Shown: positions 1 to 7,634, counted from the stretch's first letter. The stretch: DNA of 19,342 nucleotides from an uncultured Lachnoclostridium sp. (GCA_902464595.1 CABQJX010000046.1:1-19342), one strand, 5' to 3'. Notes: a model not told the origin generated them from the sequence alone. A program made the numbers and translations.

Positions 1-181
1 GCTAGCTACGTCCAAGAAGGAGCCGGAAAAGCTGTCTACAGCTAAGGAGGAGCCAAAGAAGCTGGCTACGTCTAAGAAAGAGCCAAAGAAGCTGGCTACA
101 GCGAAGAAGGAGCCCCAAAAGCTTACTGACCGAAAAAAAGGTCAGAAGCGGATCGCTTCAGCAGAAAAAGAAGATAAGTAA
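1..181 (+). CDS. C-terminal tail of an unidentified Lys/Pro-rich protein (5' truncated)
   Basis: The second frame is open from the window edge to a TAA at 179-181, giving about 59 residues. The first 40 are four 10-residue repeats of the form LATSKKEPKK, followed by a basic end (RKKGQKR, then AEKEDK). The tail is very rich in Lys, Ala, Pro and Glu, has no hydrophobic stretch and is surely disordered. Basic Ala/Lys/Pro tails occur on nucleic-acid-binding proteins and on surface or membrane-anchored proteins, so the tail alone does not give a function. The folded part lies upstream of the window. A rho-independent terminator follows directly, so this gene ends its own transcript. I do not recognise the family. 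Confidence 0.75.
   Translation, partial: LATSKKEPEKLSTAKEEPKKLATSKKEPKKLATAKKEPQKLTDRKKGQKRIASAEKEDK
2..121 (+). repeat. Four tandem 30-bp coding repeats
   Basis: Four in-frame 30-bp units (2-31, 32-61, 62-91, 92-121) encode LATSKKEPEK, LSTAKEEPKK, LATSKKEPKK and LATAKKEPQK. Units 1 and 3 resemble each other, as do 2 and 4, so there is a 60-bp higher-order period, as expected from a duplication of a pair. The array may extend beyond the left edge. Confidence 0.85.
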
Positions 182-187
182 AAGGAC

Positions 188-229
188 GGCTGCCGTGAAA
201 CAGAGGTTATGTTCGCGGCAGCTGTTTTC
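188..229 (+). terminator. Rho-independent terminator
   Basis: An 11-bp stem pairs GCTGCCGTGAA (189-199) with TTCGCGGCAGC (212-222), with one G-U pair and a 12-nt loop, followed by TGTTTT. It lies 7 nt after the stop of the Lys/Pro-rich gene and separates it from the kinase gene. Confidence 0.8.
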
Positions 230-258
230 ACAAGGTACAAGAGGACTGGGAGCAGAGT

Positions 259-1755
259 ATGTTTTCTAAGATAAAAAACAGGTGGATGGCGATTTCTCTC
301 AAGAGAAAGCTGAGAACCTTTTCCATTATGGTAGCCATGGTCATGGGAATGTCCATCGCCATCAATATGCTGGTTTTGGATTTTTCCATGGACAGCCTTA
401 ACGTGATCCTCAATGATAATTCTATCTGCTATGAAGTGCAGGAGGCCATTGAGAGGGAAGTGACGGCGTTTCAGGAGTATATGATCAACCGAAATTGGGA
501 AAACGCAAAGGAGTACCGTCTGGCCTGCGCCCAGTCTGAAGACAGGATCAATGCCCTCCCCTTTGATTACCGCAGCATGAGTGAGGAGCGGTATGCCAGG
601 ACATGGAATATGAAAAATGGATACGAAGGATATAAGGTTTACCGGGATCAGGTTTTTCAGATGAGGCCGGAGGGACGGGAATATGTAGATCGCCTATACC
701 GCGTATACAGAATGCAGGAATATCTCCAAACCTATGCCAGGCGGCTTATGCAGGCTTCCCTGAGGGAGGGAAAGGAGAGCTATCAGGAAAATGTTCCGGT
801 TCTTTACCGTCTGCCCTATCTGATCATGATCTGTTCTATTTTTATGGTGGTGACCGCTGTCTGCCTGGCCCGGTTCCTTTCCAACACCTTGATCTCCCCA
901 TTGGTCAAGCTGGCGGGGGCCTCAAGAGAGATCGCCAGGAATGATTTTGACGGTGAGGATATAGAAGTTTCCAATCAGGATGAGATGGGGGAGCTGGTTC
1001 GGGCCTTTAACCGTATGAAGCATGCTACCAAGGGGTATATTAATACGCTGAAAGAGAAAAATGAGATAGCAGAGCGGCTCCATAAGGAGGAGGTGGAGCG
1101 CATTGAGATGGAGAAACGTCTGGATGCAGCCAGGCTGGAGCTGCTGAAAAGCCAGATCAATCCCCATTTTCTTTTTAATACATTGAATATGATCTCCTGT
1201 ACGGCAAAGCTGGAGGACGCCCAGACGACGGAGCGCATGATCTCCAGCCTGGGCAATCTGTTCCGCTATAACCTGAAGACTTCGGAGCAGGAGGTGGCTC
1301 TGGAACGGGAGCTGAAGATCATAAGGGATTATATGTATATCCAGCAGATGCGGTTTGGAAGCAGGATCCAATATGACAGTGAGATCCGGGTGGATGGGGC
1401 CAGGACGCTGATACCAGCCTTTACCCTCCAGCCGTTGGTGGAAAATGCAGTGATCCACGGAATTTCCAAAAAGGAGGAAGGGGGGCGGATCTTTCTGCGC
1501 ATATGGAGACAGGGAGAGCGTATGATCGTTTCCGTGGCAGACACAGGGCTTGGTATGACGCAGGAAGCCCTGGAGGGGCTGCTGACGGCGATGAAGGGCC
1601 ATAGGACGGCGAAGATCGGTATTGGATTGGGAAATATTTACAAGAGAGTCCATTCTATGTATGTGAGAGGAGACGTAAAGGTTTACAGCCGGGCAGGAGG
1701 GGGAACGGTGGTACAGATCCTGCTGCCAGCGGCTGCGATTGAGGAAAGGATATAA
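259..1755 (+). CDS. Sensor histidine kinase, YesM/LytS type
   Basis: A 498-residue membrane histidine kinase that probably senses an extracellular solute and phosphorylates the regulator encoded 5 bp downstream. Visible parts: TM1 about 21-42, an extracytoplasmic domain of about 140 residues that I cannot assign, TM2 about 185-208, HAMP about 209-262, and a coiled coil to about 298. The His_kinase box follows (QINPHFLFNTLN, His303 the likely phosphate acceptor), then an HATPase domain with an N box (LVENAVIHG, Asn396), a G1 box (DTGLGM, Asp428) and a G2 box (GIGLGN, 454-459). This order defines the YesM family, which usually pairs with AraC-type regulators and controls sugar or carboxylate transporters. 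GAGGAC and GGGAG lie just upstream of the ATG. I see no clear promoter between the preceding terminator and the start. The ligand is unknown; proximity to the TRAP genes suggests their substrate. Confidence 0.93.
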   Translation: MFSKIKNRWMAISLKRKLRTFSIMVAMVMGMSIAINMLVLDFSMDSLNVILNDNSICYEVQEAIEREVTAFQEYMINRNWENAKEYRLACAQSEDRINALPFDYRSMSEERYARTWNMKNGYEGYKVYRDQVFQMRPEGREYVDRLYRVYRMQEYLQTYARRLMQASLREGKESYQENVPVLYRLPYLIMICSIFMVVTAVCLARFLSNTLISPLVKLAGASREIARNDFDGEDIEVSNQDEMGELVRAFNRMKHATKGYINTLKEKNEIAERLHKEEVERIEMEKRLDAARLELLKSQINPHFLFNTLNMISCTAKLEDAQTTERMISSLGNLFRYNLKTSEQEVALERELKIIRDYMYIQQMRFGSRIQYDSEIRVDGARTLIPAFTLQPLVENAVIHGISKKEEGGRIFLRIWRQGERMIVSVADTGLGMTQEALEGLLTAMKGHRTAKIGIGLGNIYKRVHSMYVRGDVKVYSRAGGGTVVQILLPAAAIEERI

Positions 1756-1760
1756 AAGTT

Positions 1761-2639
1761 ATGTTGCGTTTATTGATCGCAGACGATGAGATGATCGAAC
1801 GGAAAGTACTGCATAAGACGCTGCAGAAGAATCTGAAGGGGCGCTGCCATATTTTTGAGGCTTCCAACGGCAGGGAGGCCCTGAAGATCTATGAGGAGGA
1901 GGGGATCCAGATCGCGATCCTGGATATTGAAATGCCGGGGATCAATGGGATTGAAGCAGCTCAGGCTATCCGCAAAAAGGATAGGGACTGCTGTATTATT
2001 TTTCTTACTGCTTTTGATGAATTTTCTTATGCGAAGAAGGCTATCACTGTGAGGGCTCTGGATTACCTGTTAAAGCCTTATGATGAGGAAGAACTGATGC
2101 TGGTGGTGGAGGAAGCCATACGCATGACAGAGGAGATCGGGCAGGCAGGAGCAGAAAGAAGGGCAGCAGATGGGGGAGAGGGCCTGACGGCGGAGCCTCC
2201 GTTAAGAGAAGGGAAGGAATTGGCAGGAGGGGAACTGTCCCCGGACACAGGGGAGACCTTTCGTGGAGAAGGATCCCCGGAGCCATTGGAGGATCAGGGA
2301 GATGTCCGTCTGTCAAAGGTAGCAGATCTGATCCTGCAGTACATCCATGAGAATTATATGTTTGATATTTCCATGCAGGATGCAGCCAGGGTCATGAATT
2401 ATTCGGAAGCTTATTTCTGTAAGCTGTTTAAACAGTGCTTTTCCAGGAATTTCACTTCTTATCTGACCCATTACCGGGTGGATCAGGCAAAGAAAATGCT
2501 GGAAGAACCAACCGTGAATATAAAAGAGATCGGAAAAGCAGTGGGCTATGGGGATTCTAATTATTTTGCAAAGGTATTTAAACGCATAACGGGCCAGAGC
2601 CCTACGGAATACCGTTTATCTATTTTTCAGAAGGAATAG
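1761..2639 (+). CDS. Response regulator, REC plus AraC-type DNA-binding domain (YesN-like)
   Basis: A 292-residue partner of the upstream kinase. The receiver domain (about 1-118) has the acidic pair Asp9/Asp10, the phosphoacceptor Asp55 (AILDIEMPG), Thr83 and Lys105 (LKPYD). A long acidic, Gly-rich linker (about 125-182) follows, then an AraC-family domain (about 185-290) with two helix-turn-helix units, near 204-246 and 253-285. The second carries the usual signature AVGYGDSNYFAKVFK...SPTEYR. The gene starts 5 bp after the kinase stop, with GAGGAAAGG upstream of the ATG, so the pair is co-transcribed. YesN-type regulators generally activate a neighbouring transporter promoter, so the likely target is the TRAP promoter starting about 150 bp downstream. 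The linker is longer and more low-complexity than in compact AraC-type response regulators. Confidence 0.93.
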   Translation: MLRLLIADDEMIERKVLHKTLQKNLKGRCHIFEASNGREALKIYEEEGIQIAILDIEMPGINGIEAAQAIRKKDRDCCIIFLTAFDEFSYAKKAITVRALDYLLKPYDEEELMLVVEEAIRMTEEIGQAGAERRAADGGEGLTAEPPLREGKELAGGELSPDTGETFRGEGSPEPLEDQGDVRLSKVADLILQYIHENYMFDISMQDAARVMNYSEAYFCKLFKQCFSRNFTSYLTHYRVDQAKKMLEEPTVNIKEIGKAVGYGDSNYFAKVFKRITGQSPTEYRLSIFQKE

Positions 2640-2675
2640 GGAAATACGCCGCAGGGGGGCGGAAGGAGATTAAAA

Positions 2676-2708
2676 CAGCATAAAGGCAGTGTAAAGACAG
2701 TATAAAGA
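2676..2708. repeat. Three tandem 11-bp repeats upstream of the TRAP promoter
   Basis: CAGCATAAAGG (2676-2686), CAGTGTAAAGA (2687-2697) and CAGTATAAAGA (2698-2708) lie head to tail. An 11-bp period keeps each copy on almost the same face of the helix, which suits a protein-binding array. They sit about 75-110 bp upstream of the -35 region. Binding by the adjacent AraC-type regulator is inference. Confidence 0.6.
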
Positions 2709-2723
2709 CGAAACTGTAATATT

Positions 2724-2789
2724 TGAACATACAAAGGGTGGACAACAGGTTAAAATACTACCATGATTCACAAAAATTTACTATGTTCA
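2724..2789. promoter_or_regulatory. Candidate operator half-sites for the TRAP promoter
   Basis: TGAACATA (2724-2731) and its exact inverse TATGTTCA (2782-2789) flank 50 bp. A related direct copy, ATGATTCA, lies at 2763-2770, about two helical turns from the promoter-proximal site. That proximal site overlaps the -35 position exactly. Spacing of about 20 bp between direct half-sites suits AraC-type activators. The binding protein is not shown by sequence. Confidence 0.45.
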
Positions 2790-2812
2790 TATAGAATAAA
2801 TCCTCTTATAAT
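2784..2812 (+). promoter_or_regulatory. Promoter of the TRAP operon
   Basis: A perfect TATAAT at 2807-2812 is preceded after 17 bp by TGTTCA (2784-2789), which matches only three of six positions of the -35 consensus. A strong -10 with a weak -35 is typical of activator-dependent promoters. The predicted leader is about 45 nt and contains the strong ribosome binding site AGAGGAGG (2848-2855). Confidence 0.65.
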
Positions 2813-2864
2813 GAAAGTAATGTTAAGGAAACATTAAAAAAGTATAAAGAGGAGGAAATGTATC

Positions 2865-4028
2865 ATGAAAAAAAGATGGATCAGCACCATGCTGTGCGCG
2901 GCTATGATCGCCGGCTCTCTGGCAGGCTGCGGCGTTAAGAATGCAGACGCTCCTACCGAGGCAGCAACGGAGGCAGCTAAGGAGGAGGCTACCGAGGCAG
3001 CAAAAGAGGAGTCCAAAGAGGAATCCAAAGAAGAGTCTAAGGAGGAAGGCGCTTCTGAGGAGACAAAGGCAGAGGCAGCAGCATTAGAGATTGATACTGC
3101 CAGCATGCCGGAGGTTACCCTGGTTATGGCAGAGGTAAACCCATTAGATACTATTGTTGGACAGACTGATACAAAGTTTAAGGAGACCGTTGAGGAGCTG
3201 TCTGACGGCAAGATCAAGATCGACCTGCAGGCCAGCGGTGTTCTCGGCTCTGAGAACGACGTTCTGGATACCATGTTAGGCGGCGGCGGAACCATTGATA
3301 TTTCCCGTATTTCCGCTTTCGCTCTCACCAGCTACGGCGCAGAGAAGTCCGTACTTCTTTCCATTCCTTACACATTTGCAAACCGTGACCATTTCTGGAA
3401 GTTTGTTGACAGTGATATGGCTCCTGAGTTCTTAATGGAACCGCATGACAACGGACTGGGCGTAAGAGGTCTGTTCTACGGCGAGGAGGGATTCCGTCAC
3501 TTCTTCACTGTTAAAGAGGTAAAGGGCTTAGAGGACTTAAAGGGCATGAAACTGCGTGTTTCCAATGACCCGATCATGAACGGTATGGTTGAGGGACTTG
3601 GCGCAAGCCCAACGGTTGTATCCTTCAACGAGCTGTACTCCGCACTGCAGACCGGCGTTGTTGACGGTGCAGAGCAGCCCATTGCAAACTATGAGTCTAA
3701 CGCATTCCCAGAGGTTGCTCCAAACCTGATCCTGGATGGGCATACACTGGGCGCTATCCAGGTTATCATCACAGATGAGGCTTGGGATAAGCTTACTGAG
3801 GATCAGCAGAAGGTTCTGGTAGAGGCTGGAAAGGTTGCTTCTGAGCACAACCGCACCATCTCCGAGGAAGCTGAGAATAAGGTTCTTGAGCAGTTAAAGG
3901 CTGACGGCGTAAATGTAGTTGAGGTTTCTGATATGAAGCCATGGCAGGATGCCTGCAAGGACATTATCGAGTCCTCTACAAAGGATCAGGCTGAGCTTTA
4001 CCAGAAGCTTCTTGACCTGAACAAGTAA
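2865..4028 (+). CDS. dctP: TRAP transporter solute-binding lipoprotein, DctP family
   Basis: A 387-residue extracytoplasmic binding protein that captures an organic acid or similar solute and delivers it to the DctQM permease. It starts with a lipoprotein signal peptide with lipobox LAGC (Cys22 lipidated). A low-complexity tether follows (about 25-70, repeats such as TEAAKEE and SKEE), then the DctP fold (about 75-385). The fold carries the family block around GMKLRVSNDP, where Arg231 corresponds to the arginine that binds the substrate carboxylate in characterised TRAP proteins, followed by SALQTGVVDGAEQP. Family members usually have Asn at or near the Gln of AEQP, so the ligand may be atypical. 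AGAGGAGG precedes the ATG. Synonymous codon choice looks more biased than in neighbouring genes, consistent with high expression. A strong hairpin separates it from dctQ. Confidence 0.93.
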   Translation: MKKRWISTMLCAAMIAGSLAGCGVKNADAPTEAATEAAKEEATEAAKEESKEESKEESKEEGASEETKAEAAALEIDTASMPEVTLVMAEVNPLDTIVGQTDTKFKETVEELSDGKIKIDLQASGVLGSENDVLDTMLGGGGTIDISRISAFALTSYGAEKSVLLSIPYTFANRDHFWKFVDSDMAPEFLMEPHDNGLGVRGLFYGEEGFRHFFTVKEVKGLEDLKGMKLRVSNDPIMNGMVEGLGASPTVVSFNELYSALQTGVVDGAEQPIANYESNAFPEVAPNLILDGHTLGAIQVIITDEAWDKLTEDQQKVLVEAGKVASEHNRTISEEAENKVLEQLKADGVNVVEVSDMKPWQDACKDIIESSTKDQAELYQKLLDLNK

Positions 4029-4047
4029 TCAGCTGAATACAGTCATA

Positions 4048-4080
4048 ACAGGCACAGGGATCCGTAAGCTCTGTGCCTGT
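4048..4080 (+). terminator. Intercistronic hairpin between dctP and dctQ
   Basis: ACAGGCACAG (4048-4057) pairs perfectly with CTGTGCCTGT (4071-4080) around a 13-nt loop. No U-tract follows (ATTGTTGAAAGG), so it is probably not a full terminator. A hairpin here could protect the 3' end of the dctP message or cause partial termination, so that more binding protein than permease is made. That role is inferred from other binding-protein operons. Confidence 0.6.
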
Positions 4081-4100
4081 ATTGTTGAAAGGAGATCAAT

Positions 4101-4625
4101 ATGCCAGCAATATTTGAAAAAATTGACAAAATTAAGCCAGCATATGATATGACATACAAAGCCGTTATGGTTCTGTGCAAGCTGCTCCTGATCGTGGATA
4201 TTCTGATCACAACCATGGCCGTTGCAGGGCGTTACATTTCCTTTATCCCTGATCCTGCATGGAGTGAGGAGGTCGTATTGACCTGTATGTCTTATATGGC
4301 TGTACTGTCAGCTGCTCTTGCCATCAGGCGGGGCGCTCATATCCGCATGACAGCCCTTGACCAGTATCTTCCCGCGAAGCTGGTAAAGGCTCTGGATATT
4401 CTGGCAGACATTGCCGTTCTGGTTTTGGCGGTTATCATGCTTACCGTGGGCTGGAAATATGCTTCCGGGATCGGCTCAAAGGGAACCTATGTCAGCATGC
4501 CAAAGGTTTCCAGATTCTGGATGTACTTCCCTGTGCCTCTTGCCGGTGCAGCTATGCTGATCTTTGAGATCGAAGCCCTGTATAACCATATTAAAAGTCT
4601 TTTTGTAAAGGAGGAAATGAAGTAA
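4101..4625 (+). CDS. dctQ: TRAP transporter small permease, DctQ family
   Basis: A 174-residue membrane protein, the usual DctQ length. Four hydrophobic segments can be seen, near residues 22-42, 55-72, 93-115 and 137-158. The family hallmark PAWSEEV (a tryptophan followed by acidic residues) precedes the second segment, and IRRGAHIRM follows it. DctQ forms the membrane complex with DctM and takes part in docking the binding protein. GAAAGGAG lies upstream of the ATG. Its TAA stop overlaps the dctM start (TAATG, sharing base 4625), indicating translational coupling. The dctM ribosome binding site (AAAGGAGG) lies inside the end of this gene. Confidence 0.93.
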   Translation: MPAIFEKIDKIKPAYDMTYKAVMVLCKLLLIVDILITTMAVAGRYISFIPDPAWSEEVVLTCMSYMAVLSAALAIRRGAHIRMTALDQYLPAKLVKALDILADIAVLVLAVIMLTVGWKYASGIGSKGTYVSMPKVSRFWMYFPVPLAGAAMLIFEIEALYNHIKSLFVKEEMK

Positions 4626-5923
4626 TGGATGCAAACAGCATGGCGATTCTTGTGTTGCTTGGAAGTTTCTTCCTGATGATATTCTTACGTTTCCCCATTG
4701 CCTACGCGGTAGCATTGTCTTCCGTATTCTGCCTTCTGTTCCAGGGGCATAACCTGACAACCATCTGCCAGCAGATGGTAAAGGGAATCAGTTCCTTCAG
4801 CCTTATGGCTGTCCCCTTCTTTATTACCATGGGATGCCTGATGGGATCCGGCGGTATTTCTGAGAAGCTCATCGCCCTGGCCAATGCCTGTGTGGGCTGG
4901 ATGCGCGGCGGCATGGCAATGGTAAACATTGTTGCTTCCTATTTCTTTGGAGGGATTTCCGGTTCCGCTTCCGCGGATACTGCTTCCCTGGGTTCTATTT
5001 TGATCCCTATGATGGTGGATCAGGGATATGATGACGACTTTTCCACAGCCGTTACGATTACCTCATCCTGTGAGGGACTTCTGGTTCCTCCCAGCCACAA
5101 CATGGTTATCTATGCTACCACAGCAGGAGGTATTTCTGTAGGAAGCCTGTTTTTGGCAGGTTACATACCGGGAGCGCTTCTGGCAGCTTCCCTGATGATC
5201 GGTTCCTATATTATTTCCGTGAAGCGCAATTATCCAAAGGGCGATAAGTTCAGCATAACCAACCTGATCAAGCAGTTAAGCGTATCCTTCTGGGCTTTGG
5301 CCGCTGTCCTGATTGTGGTATTCGGAGTTGTGGGAGGCGTATTTACCGCTACCGAGTCTGCGGCTATCGCTGTTATCTACAGCCTGATCGTCAGTGTATT
5401 TATTTATAAGGGACTTGACTGGAAGGGCGTTTGGAGAGTACTGGGAGATTGTGTGGACACTCTGTCTATCGTTCTGATCCTGATCGCTACCTCCAATATC
5501 TTTGGTTTCTGTCTGACACAGCTTCATGTGCCGGAGCTGGCTGCCAATACGATTAAGGGGCTGACTACCAACGGTATCGCCCTGGCTCTGCTCCTGAACC
5601 TGATCCTTTTGGTTCTGGGCTGTATCATGGATATGGCGCCTATTATCCTGATCGCAACTCCGATCCTGCTTCCTATCGCAGAATCTATAGGGATCAATCC
5701 GATCCAGTTTGGTATCATGGTTGTACTTAACTGTGGTATCGGCCTTCTGACACCTCCGGTAGGATCTGTGCTTTTTATCGGTTCCGCTGTGTCAAAGGTT
5801 CCTATGGAACGGGTGGTCAAGGCAACCCTGCCATTCTATCTTTGCATGGTCATCACCCTTTTGCTGATCACCTTTATACCTGGTATCAGTATGTGGCTGC
5901 CAACCGTGTTAGCGCCAAAGTAA
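4625..5923 (+). CDS. dctM: TRAP transporter large permease, DctM family
   Basis: A 432-residue polytopic protein and the transport subunit of the TRAP system, which uses the sodium or proton gradient to import the solute delivered by DctP. Length is typical for DctM. Conserved features include FPIAYAVALS near the N-terminus, the GGISGSASADTAS motif at about 109-121, VPPSHNMV, VFTATESAA and LLTPPVG near the C-terminus. The ATG overlaps the dctQ stop by one base, with AAAGGAGG inside dctQ, so the two subunits are made in a coupled way. A bidirectional-looking terminator follows. The substrate cannot be read from the permease. Confidence 0.95.
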   Translation: MDANSMAILVLLGSFFLMIFLRFPIAYAVALSSVFCLLFQGHNLTTICQQMVKGISSFSLMAVPFFITMGCLMGSGGISEKLIALANACVGWMRGGMAMVNIVASYFFGGISGSASADTASLGSILIPMMVDQGYDDDFSTAVTITSSCEGLLVPPSHNMVIYATTAGGISVGSLFLAGYIPGALLAASLMIGSYIISVKRNYPKGDKFSITNLIKQLSVSFWALAAVLIVVFGVVGGVFTATESAAIAVIYSLIVSVFIYKGLDWKGVWRVLGDCVDTLSIVLILIATSNIFGFCLTQLHVPELAANTIKGLTTNGIALALLLNLILLVLGCIMDMAPIILIATPILLPIAESIGINPIQFGIMVVLNCGIGLLTPPVGSVLFIGSAVSKVPMERVVKATLPFYLCMVITLLLITFIPGISMWLPTVLAPK

Positions 5924-5941
5924 AAGAGTTAAAATTCATAT

Positions 5942-5987
5942 AAAAAGTGGCGGTCTGGAGCCTGTTGGGATCCGGCTGCCACTTTTT
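5942..5987. terminator. Rho-independent terminator after dctM
   Basis: AAAAAGTGGC (5942-5951) pairs with GCCACTTTTT (5978-5987), and the inner bases add a G-U pair and more weak pairing. The flanking A and T runs mean it could act in both directions. It closes the dctPQM transcript. Confidence 0.8.
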
Positions 5988-6027
5988 GCAGTATCACAAC
6001 GAAAACCCAAGGAAAGGAAAATGAGTT

Positions 6028-6504
6028 ATGAGATATACCTATACCCTGAGAACCACAGCCAGGGATCTGTGGCAGCTGTCTATGTACTATATATACGGCT
6101 CTATGGCCGGAGTATGCAATATCGTGTTTACCGCTGCGGTTTTTGCCCTGGGTGTGTCCAGATGGGGACAGTCCGGACTGCTGATGAAATGCATGATCGT
6201 TCTGGGGTGCTGCATGTTCACAGTCCTGCAGCCTTTGGCGATATACAGGAAGGCAAAAAAGCAGGCCTCAGGGATCACTCAGGATACACGGATCTCTATG
6301 GACGATAAGAATCTTTATATCCGGGTGGGGGAGGAATCCTCAACCATTCCCTGGAGCAATGTGAAAAAGATTTCCAGAAAGCCTTCCATGATTGTGATTT
6401 TCAGTGATCATTTCCACGGATTTCTGTTTACCAACCGTGTGCTGGGAAGGGACAGGGAGGAGTTTTATCAGTTTGTGATCTCTAAAGTGAAAGAAGGGAA
6501 GTAA
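6028..6504 (+). CDS. Small membrane protein, YcxB-like
   Basis: A 158-residue protein with two hydrophobic segments near residues 22-45 and 52-74, then a cytoplasmic domain of about 80 residues. The latter contains ISMDDKNLYIRVGEESS, IPWSNVKKI and the end FLFTNRVL...FYQFVISKV. This arrangement (two membrane helices, then a small beta-rich PH-like domain with an IPW-type motif) is that of YcxB-like proteins, whose function is unknown. The ATG at 6028 has GGAAAGGAAA at a good distance. An overlapping frame starting at 6021 is shorter and lacks these features. It lies between the TRAP terminator and the promoter of the second binding-protein gene. No promoter of its own is obvious, so it may depend on read-through. 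Confidence 0.75.
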   Translation: MRYTYTLRTTARDLWQLSMYYIYGSMAGVCNIVFTAAVFALGVSRWGQSGLLMKCMIVLGCCMFTVLQPLAIYRKAKKQASGITQDTRISMDDKNLYIRVGEESSTIPWSNVKKISRKPSMIVIFSDHFHGFLFTNRVLGRDREEFYQFVISKVKEGK

Positions 6505-6517
6505 AAGGGAGGCGGTC

Positions 6518-6546
6518 TTGACCTGGCCTTTGACCTGATATATGAT
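6518..6546 (+). promoter_or_regulatory. Promoter of the second DctP-type gene
   Basis: TTGACC (6518-6523) and TATGAT (6541-6546) are separated by 17 bp, each one base from consensus. The start codon chosen for the downstream gene is about 50 nt beyond the -10. It gives the orphan binding protein a transcription start independent of dctPQM. Confidence 0.7.
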
Positions 6547-6597
6547 AAAAGCAGATAAAAATGGGGATTGGGAATAGGCAGGCGGGAGGAGATGGTT

Positions 6598-7632
6598 ATG
6601 AGAGAGAAAACAATTGATTGGATCCTGTGGGCAGCTTTTTTAGTCCTGGTATGCGGTTTTTTGATATTCCATACATCGGCTGGAAGGAAGGCCCTGGGGC
6701 GGGAGGAGGTACCTGAATTTGTCCTTACCTATGCGGAAAATCAGGCGGAGGATTACCCCACTACCCAGGGAGCATACCGCTTTGCCCAGTTGGTGCATGA
6801 AAAGACAGAGGGAAAAGTAGAAATCCAGGTAAATGCAGGAGGCAGCATGGGGGATGAAAAAGCAGTCATTGAGCAGCTGCAGTTTGGCGGCGTGGATTTT
6901 GCCCGGGTATCCCTGTCTCCTCTGGCAGAGTTTGTCCCCAAGCTGAACGTGCTTCAAATGCCATATCTTTACAGCAGCAGAGAGCATATGTGGAAAGTTC
7001 TGGAAGGTCCGGTGGGAGCAGATTTTATGGGTTCCTTTGGAAATTCCGGCATGATCCCCCTGGCCTGGTATGATGCGGGAGCCAGAAGCTTTTACTGTAC
7101 CGCTTCCCCGATCCGGACGCTGGAGGATATGAAGGGACGGAAGATCCGGGTGCAGGAGTCTGAGCTGATGATGGACACCATGGAGGCCTTGGGAGCGGTT
7201 CCTGTTCCTATGGCTTACGGAGAAGTATATTCCGGGCTCCAGACAGGTGTGATCGACGGGGCAGAGAATAACTGGCCTTCCTACGAGTCAACCCGCCACT
7301 ATGAGGTGGCCAGGTATTTTACCTTAGATGAGCATACGAGAGTGCCGGAGCTGCAGCTGGCAGCCCAGTCCACATGGAATAAGCTGCCGAAGAAATATCA
7401 GGAGATCATAGAGGACTGTGCGAAGGAATCGGCTCTTTATGAGAGAGGGCTTTGGGCTGCAAGAGAAAAGACTTCCAGGGAACGTGTCCAGGCAGATGGC
7501 TGCCAGGTGAATACGCTGAGTCAGGAAGAAAAAGAGCGGTTCCGACAGGCGTCGGCTCCCCTCTATGATAAATATTGTTCGGAGTATGAGGATATTATCC
7601 AGGCCATTATCCAGGAAGAAGATCGGGACTAA
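6598..7632 (+). CDS. Membrane-anchored TRAP-type solute-binding protein, DctP family
   Basis: A 344-residue DctP-fold protein. I chose ATG 6598 because GGAGGA (6585-6590) is 7 nt upstream; the longer frame begins with a TTG that lacks a site. The N-terminus has one strong hydrophobic helix (about 8-26) with no convincing lipobox, so the protein is either anchored by an uncleaved signal or secreted. The binding-protein domain runs from about 38 to 335. It carries the GRKIRVQES block, with Arg184 as the expected carboxylate-binding residue, then SGLQTGVIDGAENNWPSYES, whose Asn-rich end fits the family better than that of the first DctP. No second DctQM pair follows, so it either shares the upstream permease or presents ligand to the kinase. 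A shared terminator follows at once. Confidence 0.85.
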   Translation: MREKTIDWILWAAFLVLVCGFLIFHTSAGRKALGREEVPEFVLTYAENQAEDYPTTQGAYRFAQLVHEKTEGKVEIQVNAGGSMGDEKAVIEQLQFGGVDFARVSLSPLAEFVPKLNVLQMPYLYSSREHMWKVLEGPVGADFMGSFGNSGMIPLAWYDAGARSFYCTASPIRTLEDMKGRKIRVQESELMMDTMEALGAVPVPMAYGEVYSGLQTGVIDGAENNWPSYESTRHYEVARYFTLDEHTRVPELQLAAQSTWNKLPKKYQEIIEDCAKESALYERGLWAAREKTSRERVQADGCQVNTLSQEEKERFRQASAPLYDKYCSEYEDIIQAIIQEEDRD

Positions 7633-7634
7633 AA

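Noticed and set aside
922..1653. Minus-strand open frame (243 codons) over the histidine kinase
   Set aside because: It is a shadow of the HAMP and kinase domains, rich in Leu, His and Gln without motifs.
2640..2670. GC-rich segment after the response regulator as a terminator
   Set aside because: Only a 4-bp stem can form and there is no T-run.
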